A DNA stretch of 64,000 nucleotides, taken from positions 496,001 through 560,000 of the forward strand of contig JARACJ010000002.1 of assembly GCA_028767165.1 (NCBI GenBank). The letters are read 5' to 3'. The position numbers and the translations under genes were made by a program. Below the pieces are notes generated by a model. It saw only the letters and a program-made list of their open reading frames with translations, searched no databases and had not been told where the DNA came from. Of the stretch, positions 33,708-41,539 are shown piece by piece. The stretch is from Proteobacteria bacterium DTSAM18. Its GTDB lineage: Bacteria > Myxococcota_A > UBA796 > GCA-2862545. How positions within the stretch are numbered: the stretch's first letter is position 1; every line of letters begins with the position of its first letter.

Positions 33708-34157
33708 ATGTTCCTCGTCCCCTACGAGCTGAAGCACAAGGACGGCTGCCTCGCGGCCTTCGACTCGAACACGCCGCCGTACTTCCATCCCATCGAGCGG
33801 CCGCAGTTCGAGGCGTTCCTCGACGGGCCCAAGTGCCCCTACTTCGTGCTCGTCGAGGGCGAGCAGGTGCTCGGCTGTGGCGGCTGGTACGAGAAGGACG
33901 GCGTGGCCGGCCTCGTGTGGGGGATGATCCACGCCGACCACCACCGCAAGGGCCTCGGCACCACGCTGCTGCGGGCCAGGTTCGACCAGATCCACGCCCG
34001 CGAAGGCGACATCCCCATCCGCATCGAGACCACCGAGCACGCCCAGGGCTTCTTCGAGAAGCACGGGTTCGTGGCCACGGGGCGCAAGAAGGATGGATTC
34101 GGCGAGGGGCTCGACCAGGTGGACATGGTGCGGGGGGCGACGGCGGTTCCTGGGTGA
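33708..34157 (+). CDS. GNAT-family N-acetyltransferase, 149 aa
   Basis: VWGMIHADHHRKGLGTTLLR holds motif A (RKGLGT, the acetyl-CoA pyrophosphate loop; classical Q/RxxGxG/A). EHAQGFFEKHGFVATGRK is the C-terminal motif with the usual aromatic/helix. A GGGAGG site precedes the ATG at 33708; an in-frame ATG at 33687 lacks a ribosome site. The substrate is unknown. It lies upstream of a PH-domain gene with 61 bases between them. Confidence 0.88.
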   Translation: MFLVPYELKHKDGCLAAFDSNTPPYFHPIERPQFEAFLDGPKCPYFVLVEGEQVLGCGGWYEKDGVAGLVWGMIHADHHRKGLGTTLLRARFDQIHAREGDIPIRIETTEHAQGFFEKHGFVATGRKKDGFGEGLDQVDMVRGATAVPG

Positions 34158-34218
34158 GCGGCGGAACCACGCCGGGGCGGAAAGAGGTAGGATGACGGGC
34201 CTCGTACAGGGAGCCCCC

Positions 34219-34809
34219 ATGCAAGACGACCCCATCGTTCGCCGCGTCCAGTTCGACCCCAAGGTCAAGGTCTATTGGTACATGCAGGGCCTCATCGCGA
34301 ACGTGATGATGATGTTCGGCATCGTCGGGTTCGTCACCACGCCCCTGTGGTTGCTGGGGGGCTGGTGGCTGGTCAACCGGCGCTACGACGCACTGTCGGC
34401 GGAGCTCACCACGTCGGCGATCCACCTTCGCTACGGCATCATCAACCGGATCGAGAAGTCCATCCCGCTCGAGAAGATCCAGGACGTGGGCCTGCGGTCC
34501 GGGCCGCTGCTCCGGGCCTTCGGCCTCGCCAGCGTCTCCATCGAGACCGCCGGCGGCGGCGCCCAGCAGGGAGCCGACATGACCCTGGCGGGCATCGTCG
34601 ACGCGGAGACCTTCCGCAACACCGTGCTGGTCCAGCGCAAGGGTGCCTCTCGGCGTGACGAGCCTGCCGTGGCACGTCGGCCCGATGCCTCGGTGGCGCT
34701 GCTCACGGAGATCCGCGACAGCCTCGCCCGCATCGACGCACGACTCGCCCGGGTCGAGGCCCGTGAGAAGATCGAGGACGCCCGGGCGCAGACACCCGAA
34801 GAGGTGTGA
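34219..34809 (+). CDS. Bacterial PH domain (bPH2, YdbT-like) membrane protein, 196 aa
   Basis: Two adjacent hydrophobic helices (residues about 22-55) are followed by a bPH2 domain: LTTSAIHLRYGIINRIEKSI, PLEKIQDVGLRSGPLLRAFG and ASVSIETAGGG are the classic strands. The end is a coiled coil of Arg/Glu/Asp repeats (SLARIDARLARVEAREKIED). Such proteins are membrane-associated and of unknown function. AGGGAG precedes the ATG at 34219. It converges on the GrpB gene four bases away. Confidence 0.85.
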   Translation: MQDDPIVRRVQFDPKVKVYWYMQGLIANVMMMFGIVGFVTTPLWLLGGWWLVNRRYDALSAELTTSAIHLRYGIINRIEKSIPLEKIQDVGLRSGPLLRAFGLASVSIETAGGGAQQGADMTLAGIVDAETFRNTVLVQRKGASRRDEPAVARRPDASVALLTEIRDSLARIDARLARVEAREKIEDARAQTPEEV

Positions 34810-34813
34810 GCGG

Positions 34814-35308
34814 TCAGCTCCCTGGGTCGTCGCCTTCGGCCTGCTGGAGCGCCCTTTCGATGAAGGCCGCCTTGGCCTGCCGGTACGCCTCCATGGGCTT
34901 GCCGTCCCAGGCCCTCTTCAGCTCGTTGTAGGCCCGCCGCAGGGCAGGATCCGTGCGGAGCAGTTGAAGGAACGGCTCGAAGTCGTCGTGGGGCCCACCC
35001 TTGACCGTGAGCTGCAGGGCGACGTCGGGGATGCGGCTGATGATGAAGCCGGCATATTCCTCGGTGTGGAGCTGCTTGGGGTTGTGCTCGAACCGCTCCG
35101 CCAGGGCCTCGAAGGCCTCCTGGAACCGATCCTCCGGCACCCGCGCGAGCAGGTCGATGTCCTGCTTGCCGAGGACGCCGTGCACGGCGGTGCTGCCCAC
35201 CTCGCGCACTTCGGCCCAGGGCAGGACGTCGCGCACGTCCGCGAGGGCGCGGTCCACGTCGTCGCGCTGCAGCGGGGAGGGGTTTCGAAGGTGGAACCTC
35301 CGGTTCAT
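34814..35308 (-). CDS. GrpB/UPF0157-family nucleotidyltransferase-like protein, 164 aa
   Basis: The GrpB pattern VREVGSTAVHGVLGKQDIDLL holds the GS and the DxD-like acidic pair of the nucleotidyltransferase fold. A second hallmark is LQLTVKGGPHDDFEPFLQLLRTDPALRRAYNELKR. GGAGG precedes the ATG at 35308; the longer frame upstream to 35428 is not needed. Members often sit alone, as here, and the activity is not established. Confidence 0.88.
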   Translation of the reverse strand: MNRRFHLRNPSPLQRDDVDRALADVRDVLPWAEVREVGSTAVHGVLGKQDIDLLARVPEDRFQEAFEALAERFEHNPKQLHTEEYAGFIISRIPDVALQLTVKGGPHDDFEPFLQLLRTDPALRRAYNELKRAWDGKPMEAYRQAKAAFIERALQQAEGDDPGS

Positions 35309-35448
35309 GGTGGCCTCCGGCGTCGGGGCCGCCCGGATGGCATCAGCCCCATGACCGGGGCGCTCCGCACACCCGGACGAGGGATGCAGGCTTAGGTCGA
35401 TCGTCTGTCCCATCGGACCCCTTCCCACCGGATTGCAGGAGACACGCC

Positions 35449-35931
35449 ATGAACGCCGTCATCGACCCTACCACGCGGCATCGGCTCAACGTCCAGGGCA
35501 TGGGCGGCGTGAGCGATGCCAAGCTCGCCGAGATCGCGCCCTGGCAGCGCATGGCCTGGTACGTCTGCGCGACCCTGGCGGCTACCGGCACCGCGCTGGC
35601 CTCGCCCGTGCTGCTGTTCCTGCTGGTGCCCATCTCCCTCGGGGGCGCCCTGTCGAACGTCCACCCCGTCGACCGGATCTACAACCGCTTCATCGCGCCT
35701 CGCCGTGGCACGGGGCCGCTCCCACTGCGCACGCCCCAGACCCGGTTCGCCTGCGGGCTGGGCACCGTCTGGCTCATCGTGACGGCCCTGATGTTCCAGG
35801 GAGGCGCCAAGGTGGCCGGGTACATCCTGGGCGCCGGACTGACCTTCGTGGCCGGGCTCGTGGCCACCACCGACATCTGCATCCCGTCGATGATCTACAA
35901 CGCCCTGTTCAAGGGCGGTCAGCCGAAGTGA
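35449..35931 (+). CDS. DUF4395-family membrane protein, 160 aa
   Basis: Conserved elements are HPVDRIYNRFIAPRRGTGPL and the paired helices around residues 40-68 and 105-138. The N-terminus (DPTTRHRLNVQGMGG) and the C-terminal CIPSMIYNALF, with the conserved Cys, match DUF4395. The ATG is preceded by AGGAGAC. Members often lie by thioredoxin-like genes; none is here. Function unknown. Confidence 0.82.
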   Translation: MNAVIDPTTRHRLNVQGMGGVSDAKLAEIAPWQRMAWYVCATLAATGTALASPVLLFLLVPISLGGALSNVHPVDRIYNRFIAPRRGTGPLPLRTPQTRFACGLGTVWLIVTALMFQGGAKVAGYILGAGLTFVAGLVATTDICIPSMIYNALFKGGQPK

Positions 35932-35971
35932 TCCGCTCCGAAAGGTAGGGCACGCCTGTCTGGAGTCCGCC

Positions 35972-36997
35972 ATGTCCGATGCGCTCGATCCCGCCCACAT
36001 CCTGCAGACGGCATCCGCCTTCTGGGCCTCCAAGGTGCTGCTCACCGCCACGGCGATGGACCTGTTCACGGTGCTCGGCGACGATTCCATGACGGCGCGG
36101 GAGCTGGGCCTGGCGCTGGAGCTGCATCCGCGGGGCTGGTTCGACTTCTTCGATGCGCTGGTGGCCCTCGGCTTCCTGCAGCGGGACGGCGATGGCCGGG
36201 AAGGTCGCTACCGCAACACCCCCGAGACCCGGGCCTTCCTGGTGGTGGGCGAGCCCGGGTACGTCGGCGGCATGCTGAAGATGATGAACGAGAGCCACTA
36301 CCCGGACTGGAAGCACCTCGGGAAGGCCCTGAAGACGGGCAAGCCCCAGTCGGACGCCTCGAAGGACGTCCATGGAGGCTTCGACGAGATCTACAGCGAC
36401 AAGGAGCAGATGGAGCGGTTCCTGGAGGGCATGACCGGCATCCAGATGGCGAACTTCCACATCCTGGCGGAGACGTTCGACTGGAGCCGCTACGGCACCG
36501 TCGCCGATGTGGGCGGCGCGCTGGCGGCCCTGTCGCGGACGGTGGCCAAGGCCCAGCCGCACCTGACCTTCACCTCCTTCGACCTGCCCCAGGTGGCGCC
36601 GCTGGCGCAGGCCCGGGTCGAGGCGGACGGCCTGACGGATCGCGTCACCGTCGCGTCCGGCGACTTCTTCGCCGATCCGCTCCCGAAGGCGGACGTGATC
36701 ACCATGGGGAACATCCTGCACGACTGGAACCTGGAGAAGAAGAAGACGCTCATCGCCAAGGCCTACCAGTCGCTCCCGCCCGGAGGCGCCTTCATCGCCA
36801 TCGAGAACGTCATCGACGACGCACGGCGCACCAACGCCTTTGGGCTGATGATGTCGCTCAACATGCTGGTGCACCTGGGCGATGGCTTCGACTACACGGC
36901 GTCGCAGTTCCGGGAGTGGTGCCTGGAGGCGGGCTTCCGGCACTTCGACGCCATCCCGCTCGCGGGGCCGGCGACGGCGTTGGTGGCGTATCGGTAG
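35972..36997 (+). CDS. SAM-dependent O-methyltransferase (acetylserotonin-OMT-like), 341 aa
   Basis: Residues 1-95 form the N-terminal dimerisation winged helix (ASKVLLTATAMDLFTVLGDD). The C-terminal catalytic domain shows YGTVADVGGALAALSRTVAK as motif I, LPKADVITMGNILHDWNLEK with the usual His-Asp catalytic pair of bacterial O-methyltransferases, and SLPPGGAFIAIENVI. The length matches the family. GGAG precedes the ATG. It is a single gene, so a secondary metabolite or lipid quinone substrate cannot be distinguished. Confidence 0.9.
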   Translation: MSDALDPAHILQTASAFWASKVLLTATAMDLFTVLGDDSMTARELGLALELHPRGWFDFFDALVALGFLQRDGDGREGRYRNTPETRAFLVVGEPGYVGGMLKMMNESHYPDWKHLGKALKTGKPQSDASKDVHGGFDEIYSDKEQMERFLEGMTGIQMANFHILAETFDWSRYGTVADVGGALAALSRTVAKAQPHLTFTSFDLPQVAPLAQARVEADGLTDRVTVASGDFFADPLPKADVITMGNILHDWNLEKKKTLIAKAYQSLPPGGAFIAIENVIDDARRTNAFGLMMSLNMLVHLGDGFDYTASQFREWCLEAGFRHFDAIPLAGPATALVAYR

Positions 36998-37003
36998 GTC
37001 CCG

Positions 37004-38362
37004 TCAGGGCAGGATGATATCGTAGCGAACGGCCAATTCACGATCCCCGGCGAGGTGGTAGGCCCCTGCGTTCAGCACGACGCAGCCAGAGGACTCGACC
37101 CGTAGCAGGCCGGTGTCGAGTGTGTCTCCGGACCCGGTGACGGTCACCTTGTGGGAATCGCTTTCGGCGGGAAACGCGAGCGGAGTACAGGCTGTCGCGC
37201 GGGTCGACGACGCGATCGCAGTGAGCGCCTGGGTGTAGGAGGACGCACAGATATCCTCGGCGCGACCGCCAAACAGCTGGAGCGACCGGTGCAGGGCCTT
37301 TGCACCCTCCGCGTTCACATGGGACCTGCTGCAGCCCCCGCTTCGGACTTCATCGGGCCCGAGGATGCCGTGGCCCTGGAGGTAGTCGGGGGACGACAAC
37401 AGTCGTTCGAGCTGGTCCCGGACATAATCGGCACCACCTGAGTTGTAGTCCTTGTTGGTCACCAACAGGAACTCGATGGCTGCGTCGGTGCGGTGGAGCG
37501 AGGTGACCTCACCCGTCGTGACGTCGTAGAACGCGCCCTCCAGCGCGTAGTAGGGGTTGGTTTGCTCCTCTCCCTCTCCGGAGATGGCGGCCGTGGCTGC
37601 GATCAGATCCTGGAGCAGGGGCAGGCGGTCGTCAGTGGCCTGACTGGCCCAGAGGAAGCTGTCGACTGACGTCAGGGTGCCTTCGGGGTTCGCCGGGGGA
37701 TACAGCGCGTTCATGTGGGTGACCGCGATGCGGTAGCCTAAGGGAGATGCATCATAGACGTCGAGGAGGGCGGAGATGTCGGCTTCGAGCCGCTCGAGGG
37801 TGCCGTTCATGGACGTGTCGGTGTCGAGCAGCAGGACGAGGTCGACCTCGGCGGGCTCCGGATCGACTGTTTCGTAGGTGGTCCCGGTCTGTGCGGCGAA
37901 GAAGGTGCTGTCGGTGGCGATCCTGCGGGTATGGCTGTCTTTCGTGGGGACTCCATCGGCATCTGTCACCAGCTCGAACGCGGTGTATCCCTTGGCGTTC
38001 GCGGTGGTCCATGCCTTGAGGTGGGGTACGTCGGCGAAAGCATCCTGGGTCATGAAGCCGACGCTGACCTCCTTCCTCGGGGTCTCGCCTCCGAAGCCGA
38101 CGGTAAAGGCCATGCCGGTCGTGTCATAGCCCTGCGGGCCCGCGTCCGAGGGGGTCAGCGTCACGACACCTCCATCGGGTCCGAGGGCGCCGGCGGGCAC
38201 GTTCACGTAGGCCAGCGGATGCTGAAGCGTGCCCCCCTCCGGACCGAGATCGACGCTGAGGATGGACGTGGGATCGTCGGTGCGGGCCTCCGAGGGTTCC
38301 TCCGGTGCCTGCTCCGTGCAGCCGATGGAAAGGAGGGTGATTAGCGTGAGGGCTCGGTTCAT
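37004..38362 (-). CDS. Lipoprotein with VWA-like domain, 452 aa
   Basis: The lipobox is LLSIGC. AGGAG precedes the ATG at 38362; the frame upstream to 38425 has no signal. After a ZU5-like strand region (PEGGTLQHPLAYVNVPAGAL) comes VDLVLLLDTDTSMNGTLERL, a VWA core where the metal-ion site is a DxDxS variant of DxSxS. A second strand-rich region, HVNAEGAKAL to the end, contains four Cys. It is a paralogue of 40078-41472, which lost the metal site. A surface recognition role is inferred. Confidence 0.8.
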   Translation of the reverse strand: MNRALTLITLLSIGCTEQAPEEPSEARTDDPTSILSVDLGPEGGTLQHPLAYVNVPAGALGPDGGVVTLTPSDAGPQGYDTTGMAFTVGFGGETPRKEVSVGFMTQDAFADVPHLKAWTTANAKGYTAFELVTDADGVPTKDSHTRRIATDSTFFAAQTGTTYETVDPEPAEVDLVLLLDTDTSMNGTLERLEADISALLDVYDASPLGYRIAVTHMNALYPPANPEGTLTSVDSFLWASQATDDRLPLLQDLIAATAAISGEGEEQTNPYYALEGAFYDVTTGEVTSLHRTDAAIEFLLVTNKDYNSGGADYVRDQLERLLSSPDYLQGHGILGPDEVRSGGCSRSHVNAEGAKALHRSLQLFGGRAEDICASSYTQALTAIASSTRATACTPLAFPAESDSHKVTVTGSGDTLDTGLLRVESSGCVVLNAGAYHLAGDRELAVRYDIILP

Positions 38363-38559
38363 GTGGGCTCCTGATTTATGCAAACTGTAGCGCTTGGCGG
38401 CAGATTTGGGCAAATGGCATTTCATTGTGTGGAGGCCCAGAGGGCAGGGGAATCTTGATGCTTTGGGGTACCGTATGGGCTATGGTCCAACGGCCGTGTT
38501 GGTGATGGGCTTTCTGTATGTATGCTGTGTCCACACCTACACCCGTGTCCTGCGTGCCC

Positions 38560-38925
38560 ATGCCCCACACCCCCGTCAACCTCGCCGACAAGCTCTCCCG
38601 CATCACCGAGCACTGGAGCCCCCGCATCGTGGGCGCCCTGAACGGTCAGGAGATCAAGCTCGCGAAGCTGCAGGGCACCTTCGTGTGGCACAGCCACCCC
38701 GACGCCGACGAGCTGTTCCTGGTGATCCGGGGACGTCTCGACCTCCACCTGCGGGATGGCGTCGTGTCGCTGTCGGAGGGTGAGTTCTACATCGTGCCGA
38801 GGGGCGTGGAGCACCTGCCGGTGGCCGACGAGGAGTGCGAGGTGCTGCTGCTGGAGCCGGCCGGCACGGTGAACACCGGGGATGCCGGTGGGGAGCGCAC
38901 GGTGGAGGATCCCGCCTGGCTATGA
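38560..38925 (+). CDS. Cupin-domain protein, 121 aa
   Basis: The cupin motif FVWHSHPDADELFLVIRGRL gives the metal ligands His-x-His and Glu; the second half VPRGVEHLPVADEECEVLLLEP supplies the last His. The start NLADKLSRITEHWSPRIVGA matches small single-domain cupins that begin right here, which favours the ATG at 38560 over 38518. A metal-dependent isomerase/dioxygenase or sensory role is possible. It is divergent from the VWA-like lipoprotein and converges on the next gene. Confidence 0.88.
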   Translation: MPHTPVNLADKLSRITEHWSPRIVGALNGQEIKLAKLQGTFVWHSHPDADELFLVIRGRLDLHLRDGVVSLSEGEFYIVPRGVEHLPVADEECEVLLLEPAGTVNTGDAGGERTVEDPAWL

Positions 38926-38931
38926 GCCGTC

Positions 38932-40050
38932 TCACGGCACACAGAAGCCCCGGAGCTCATACCCGACCCGTTGGTGGGTGCCTTCCGGATCGGACAGCCA
39001 GGTCTGGGTGGTGAAGCAGGTCTCCTGGCTCCAGGTGCTCCAGATGAAGTCGGGGATGGCGTCGCCGTTGAGGTCCTCGGCGAGCTCGAGGCGGCAGTGG
39101 TCGTCGTCGGCCACCAGGTTGCCGTCCAGCTCGACGCGGCAATTCTCGAAGCCCGTGCCATCCTGGCTGGGCGTGGCGTGGAGCTGCAGCGGACCGGCGT
39201 CGTAGGTGCCCTGTGCTTCTTCCGTCGAGGATGGCCGGAAGGGCGGTGCCGGCGGATCGCCCCAGGGGGCCGCCGACCGAGGGCCTTCGGTGATCCCCGG
39301 CGTGTCGGCGGGCAGCAGGCCGATGGCGTGGCACGGAGGGACGTGGCGCATCAACGGGGTCTTCAGGGTGATGTCGCTCAGGTCCAGCCAGGTGACGGCC
39401 TGCTGGACCTTCAACCGCTTCGGCCGGACGATGCCCTCGACGCAGATCAGGAACGGAGGATCCAGCACGGGGCGGGTGGAGACCAGCAAAGGCGGTTCGT
39501 CGGGTATCAGGTTGCCCTTCTCGCCGGCGGGAGGGTGCAGGTAGGGCGCTCGCCAGGTGGACTGGGGGGCTGGCGGCGGCACGTCCCACTGCAGCAGGGC
39601 ATGAAGCCGGTCGTCGCGGATCCTGGTCTTTCGAAGCACCTGGACGGACGTGGGATGCTCGAGGTCGGGCACGATGCGCAGGTCGGGCGCATGGGCCACC
39701 AGGGTGAGCTCCACCCGGCCACCTTTCAGGGGTCTGGCCAGCAGCGCCTGATCCCGATCGTGGAGCACGCGGGTGCGCGGGTCGTTGGACAGGCCGCAGA
39801 AGGAGGCGGCATCCGTGGGGCAGGGGCGCGAGGGAGCCCGCCTGCGGGCGCGCCGGTTGCTCGGCTTCAGGGTGAGCCGGGCCATGTGGGTGGACATCCG
39901 GGTCTGGAGAAGCTGGTTGCAGTAGCTTCCCTGACGATCGCGCCAGCACTCCTTCCACAGCACGTCTTCGGTCGTCGGCGGCTCCGGAGACCAGAGCACG
40001 GGCGGTTGGCTGGCGTGGGCGAAGGGCAGCAGCAGCAGCAGCCAGGGCAT
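38932..40050 (-). CDS. Secreted protein of unknown function with a Ca-binding EF/FG-GAP-like loop, 372 aa
   Basis: A signal peptide (MPWLLLLLPFAHASQP) precedes a Cys-, Pro- and Arg-rich region, with Cys pairs in CNQLLQ, CPTDAASFCG, and ENCRVELDGN...DHCRLEL. The segment LNGDAIPDFIWSTWS is a DxNxDxxxD loop of FG-GAP type, and the end is QETCFTTQ and ELRGFCVP. AAGGAG precedes the ATG. It is 27 bases downstream of 40078-41472 and probably in one operon with it. I do not recognise the family. Confidence 0.72.
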   Translation of the reverse strand: MPWLLLLLPFAHASQPPVLWSPEPPTTEDVLWKECWRDRQGSYCNQLLQTRMSTHMARLTLKPSNRRARRRAPSRPCPTDAASFCGLSNDPRTRVLHDRDQALLARPLKGGRVELTLVAHAPDLRIVPDLEHPTSVQVLRKTRIRDDRLHALLQWDVPPPAPQSTWRAPYLHPPAGEKGNLIPDEPPLLVSTRPVLDPPFLICVEGIVRPKRLKVQQAVTWLDLSDITLKTPLMRHVPPCHAIGLLPADTPGITEGPRSAAPWGDPPAPPFRPSSTEEAQGTYDAGPLQLHATPSQDGTGFENCRVELDGNLVADDDHCRLELAEDLNGDAIPDFIWSTWSQETCFTTQTWLSDPEGTHQRVGYELRGFCVP

Positions 40051-40077
40051 GGGGGCTCCTTGCGGTGGCCGCGAGGT

Positions 40078-41472
40078 TCAGTTGCCCGGCGGTCCCACCA
40101 CATAGTGGGCCAGCAGGTCGAGCTGTGCATCTCCCTCTTCGAAGTAGGGGAGCTTCAGCCAGGCACAGCTCTGGTCGTTGCGCACGCGCACGTGGGCTGA
40201 GTCGATCGGAATGCCCGTGTTCGCGTCGGTGAGCGTGAGGCCGCCCCGCTCGGGCGAGTGCTCGAAGGGGAAGCAGGTGGTGCCGCCGAGCTCGGCGGCG
40301 AGATCGTCGGCCGCCTGCGCGAAGTAGTCCTCGTCACAGATGGACCACACGAGGCCGTCGGAGCGATCGGCGATGCGGTGGAACCGGGGACCTGCCCGGG
40401 CGCTGCCATAGTCACCGGAGCACTCGCCTACCTCCGGACCGACCACGGCGTGGGCGCGGAACATGTCGGGATGGGGCACGGCCTCTTCCATGGCGATCTG
40501 GAACTCGGCGACGCTGGGGCTGGACCCCGACTCCTCGTCCTCGTCGGCGACGAACACGAGCTCGAGGAAGGCGTTCGGACGGCGGAAGCCGGCGTTCGTG
40601 TCGGCGCCGCGCGCGTAGAGCGCGGCCCTGGCGGAGAAGAAGGCTTCATACTTGGGCGTGGCCCCCCCCCGGTGGTCGTAGATGACGAGCATCTGCTCGA
40701 GGATCTCGGCCCCGCGTGCAGTGCTGGGATCCACCCAGCGCCGCCCGTCGACCTCCATGAGCTCGCCGGACTTGAAGTCAGGGTCCATCGGCGTGTAGTC
40801 GGGATCCATGTCGATGGCGCCGAAGTGGGCGTGCACCGGGGTGTCGGAGACCTCGTCCAGCAGGTCGGACGCGGTCAGGGCCATCAGCAACTGCTCTTCG
40901 AGCATGCCCAGGTTGCCGACGACGAACAGCACGTCCACTTCCGCGGGCTCCGGCTGGAAGGCCTGGGTGTGGATGCCCTCGTCTGCGTACAGCACCGTGA
41001 GCTCCACATCGCGGGTGAGCTCGAAGTCGCCGGGCTTCACCTGCCCCTGCCCGTCGGTGATCATCTGGTCGAACGCGAAGTGCTCGCCCTGGAACGTGGA
41101 CCACAGGCGAAGAAGCGGCTCGCCCTCGAAGTCGTCCTGGTGGTGGGCCAGGATCTGCGCCTGCTGTTCCAGACGCTGCCCGCCGAAGTCGATGGTGAAG
41201 CCCAGGCCGGTGATGTCGAAGCCCTCCGGGCCGGCATCGCGGGGGGTGAGCGTGACCGTGCCCGTGCGGTTGCCGAAGGCGTAGGGGGGCAGGATCACCG
41301 TGGCCAGCGGGTGTTCGAGCGTACCGCCGCCGGCGCCCACCTCCAGCGACAGGATGGCCGTCGGATCGGTGGTGGTGACCTCGGTGTTCTCGTCGCCGGG
41401 GCCGTCGGTCTGGCAGGCGGAGGCGAGGCCCAGGAGGGCCCAGAGCAGGAGCGGCTTGGGGGTGCGCGGCAT
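40078..41472 (-). CDS. Lipoprotein, paralogue of the VWA-like protein with lost metal site, 464 aa
   Basis: The lipobox is LGLASAC. It aligns to 37004-38362 over its length: a ZU5-like AGGGTLEHPLATVILPPYAF, then DITGLGFTIDFGG, and then VDVLFVVGNLGMLEEQL, where the VWA metal site DxDxS has become VGNLG. A long acidic region (DEDEESGSSP) and Cys-rich end (GTTCFPFEHS) follow. The divergence suggests neofunctionalisation or loss of metal-dependent binding. A dyad sits 13 bases upstream of the ATG. Its role is unknown; surface exposure is inferred. Confidence 0.78.
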   Translation of the reverse strand: MPRTPKPLLLWALLGLASACQTDGPGDENTEVTTTDPTAILSLEVGAGGGTLEHPLATVILPPYAFGNRTGTVTLTPRDAGPEGFDITGLGFTIDFGGQRLEQQAQILAHHQDDFEGEPLLRLWSTFQGEHFAFDQMITDGQGQVKPGDFELTRDVELTVLYADEGIHTQAFQPEPAEVDVLFVVGNLGMLEEQLLMALTASDLLDEVSDTPVHAHFGAIDMDPDYTPMDPDFKSGELMEVDGRRWVDPSTARGAEILEQMLVIYDHRGGATPKYEAFFSARAALYARGADTNAGFRRPNAFLELVFVADEDEESGSSPSVAEFQIAMEEAVPHPDMFRAHAVVGPEVGECSGDYGSARAGPRFHRIADRSDGLVWSICDEDYFAQAADDLAAELGGTTCFPFEHSPERGGLTLTDANTGIPIDSAHVRVRNDQSCAWLKLPYFEEGDAQLDLLAHYVVGPPGN

Positions 41473-41484
41473 CGGTTCGTCCGG

Positions 41485-41504
41485 TCTTGCAAGTTACTGC
41501 AAGA
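41485..41504. promoter_or_regulatory. Dyad TCTTGCA-N6-TGCAAGA upstream of the 40078-41472 gene
   Basis: Seven-base arms are perfect with six bases between. It lies 13 bp before the ATG at 41472, so a bound protein would block ribosome access or elongation. TGCAGTA within the dyad recurs near other lipoprotein genes. The role is inferred. Confidence 0.45.
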
Positions 41505-41539
41505 CCATAGATCGGTACCGCGCGGATGTCATCAGGATC

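Noticed and set aside
30049-34425. A 1458-codon open frame on the minus strand
   Set aside because: It is antisense to dabA and the nitrilase gene, with Gly/Arg/His-rich nonsense content produced by high GC; the plus-strand genes have motifs and overlaps.
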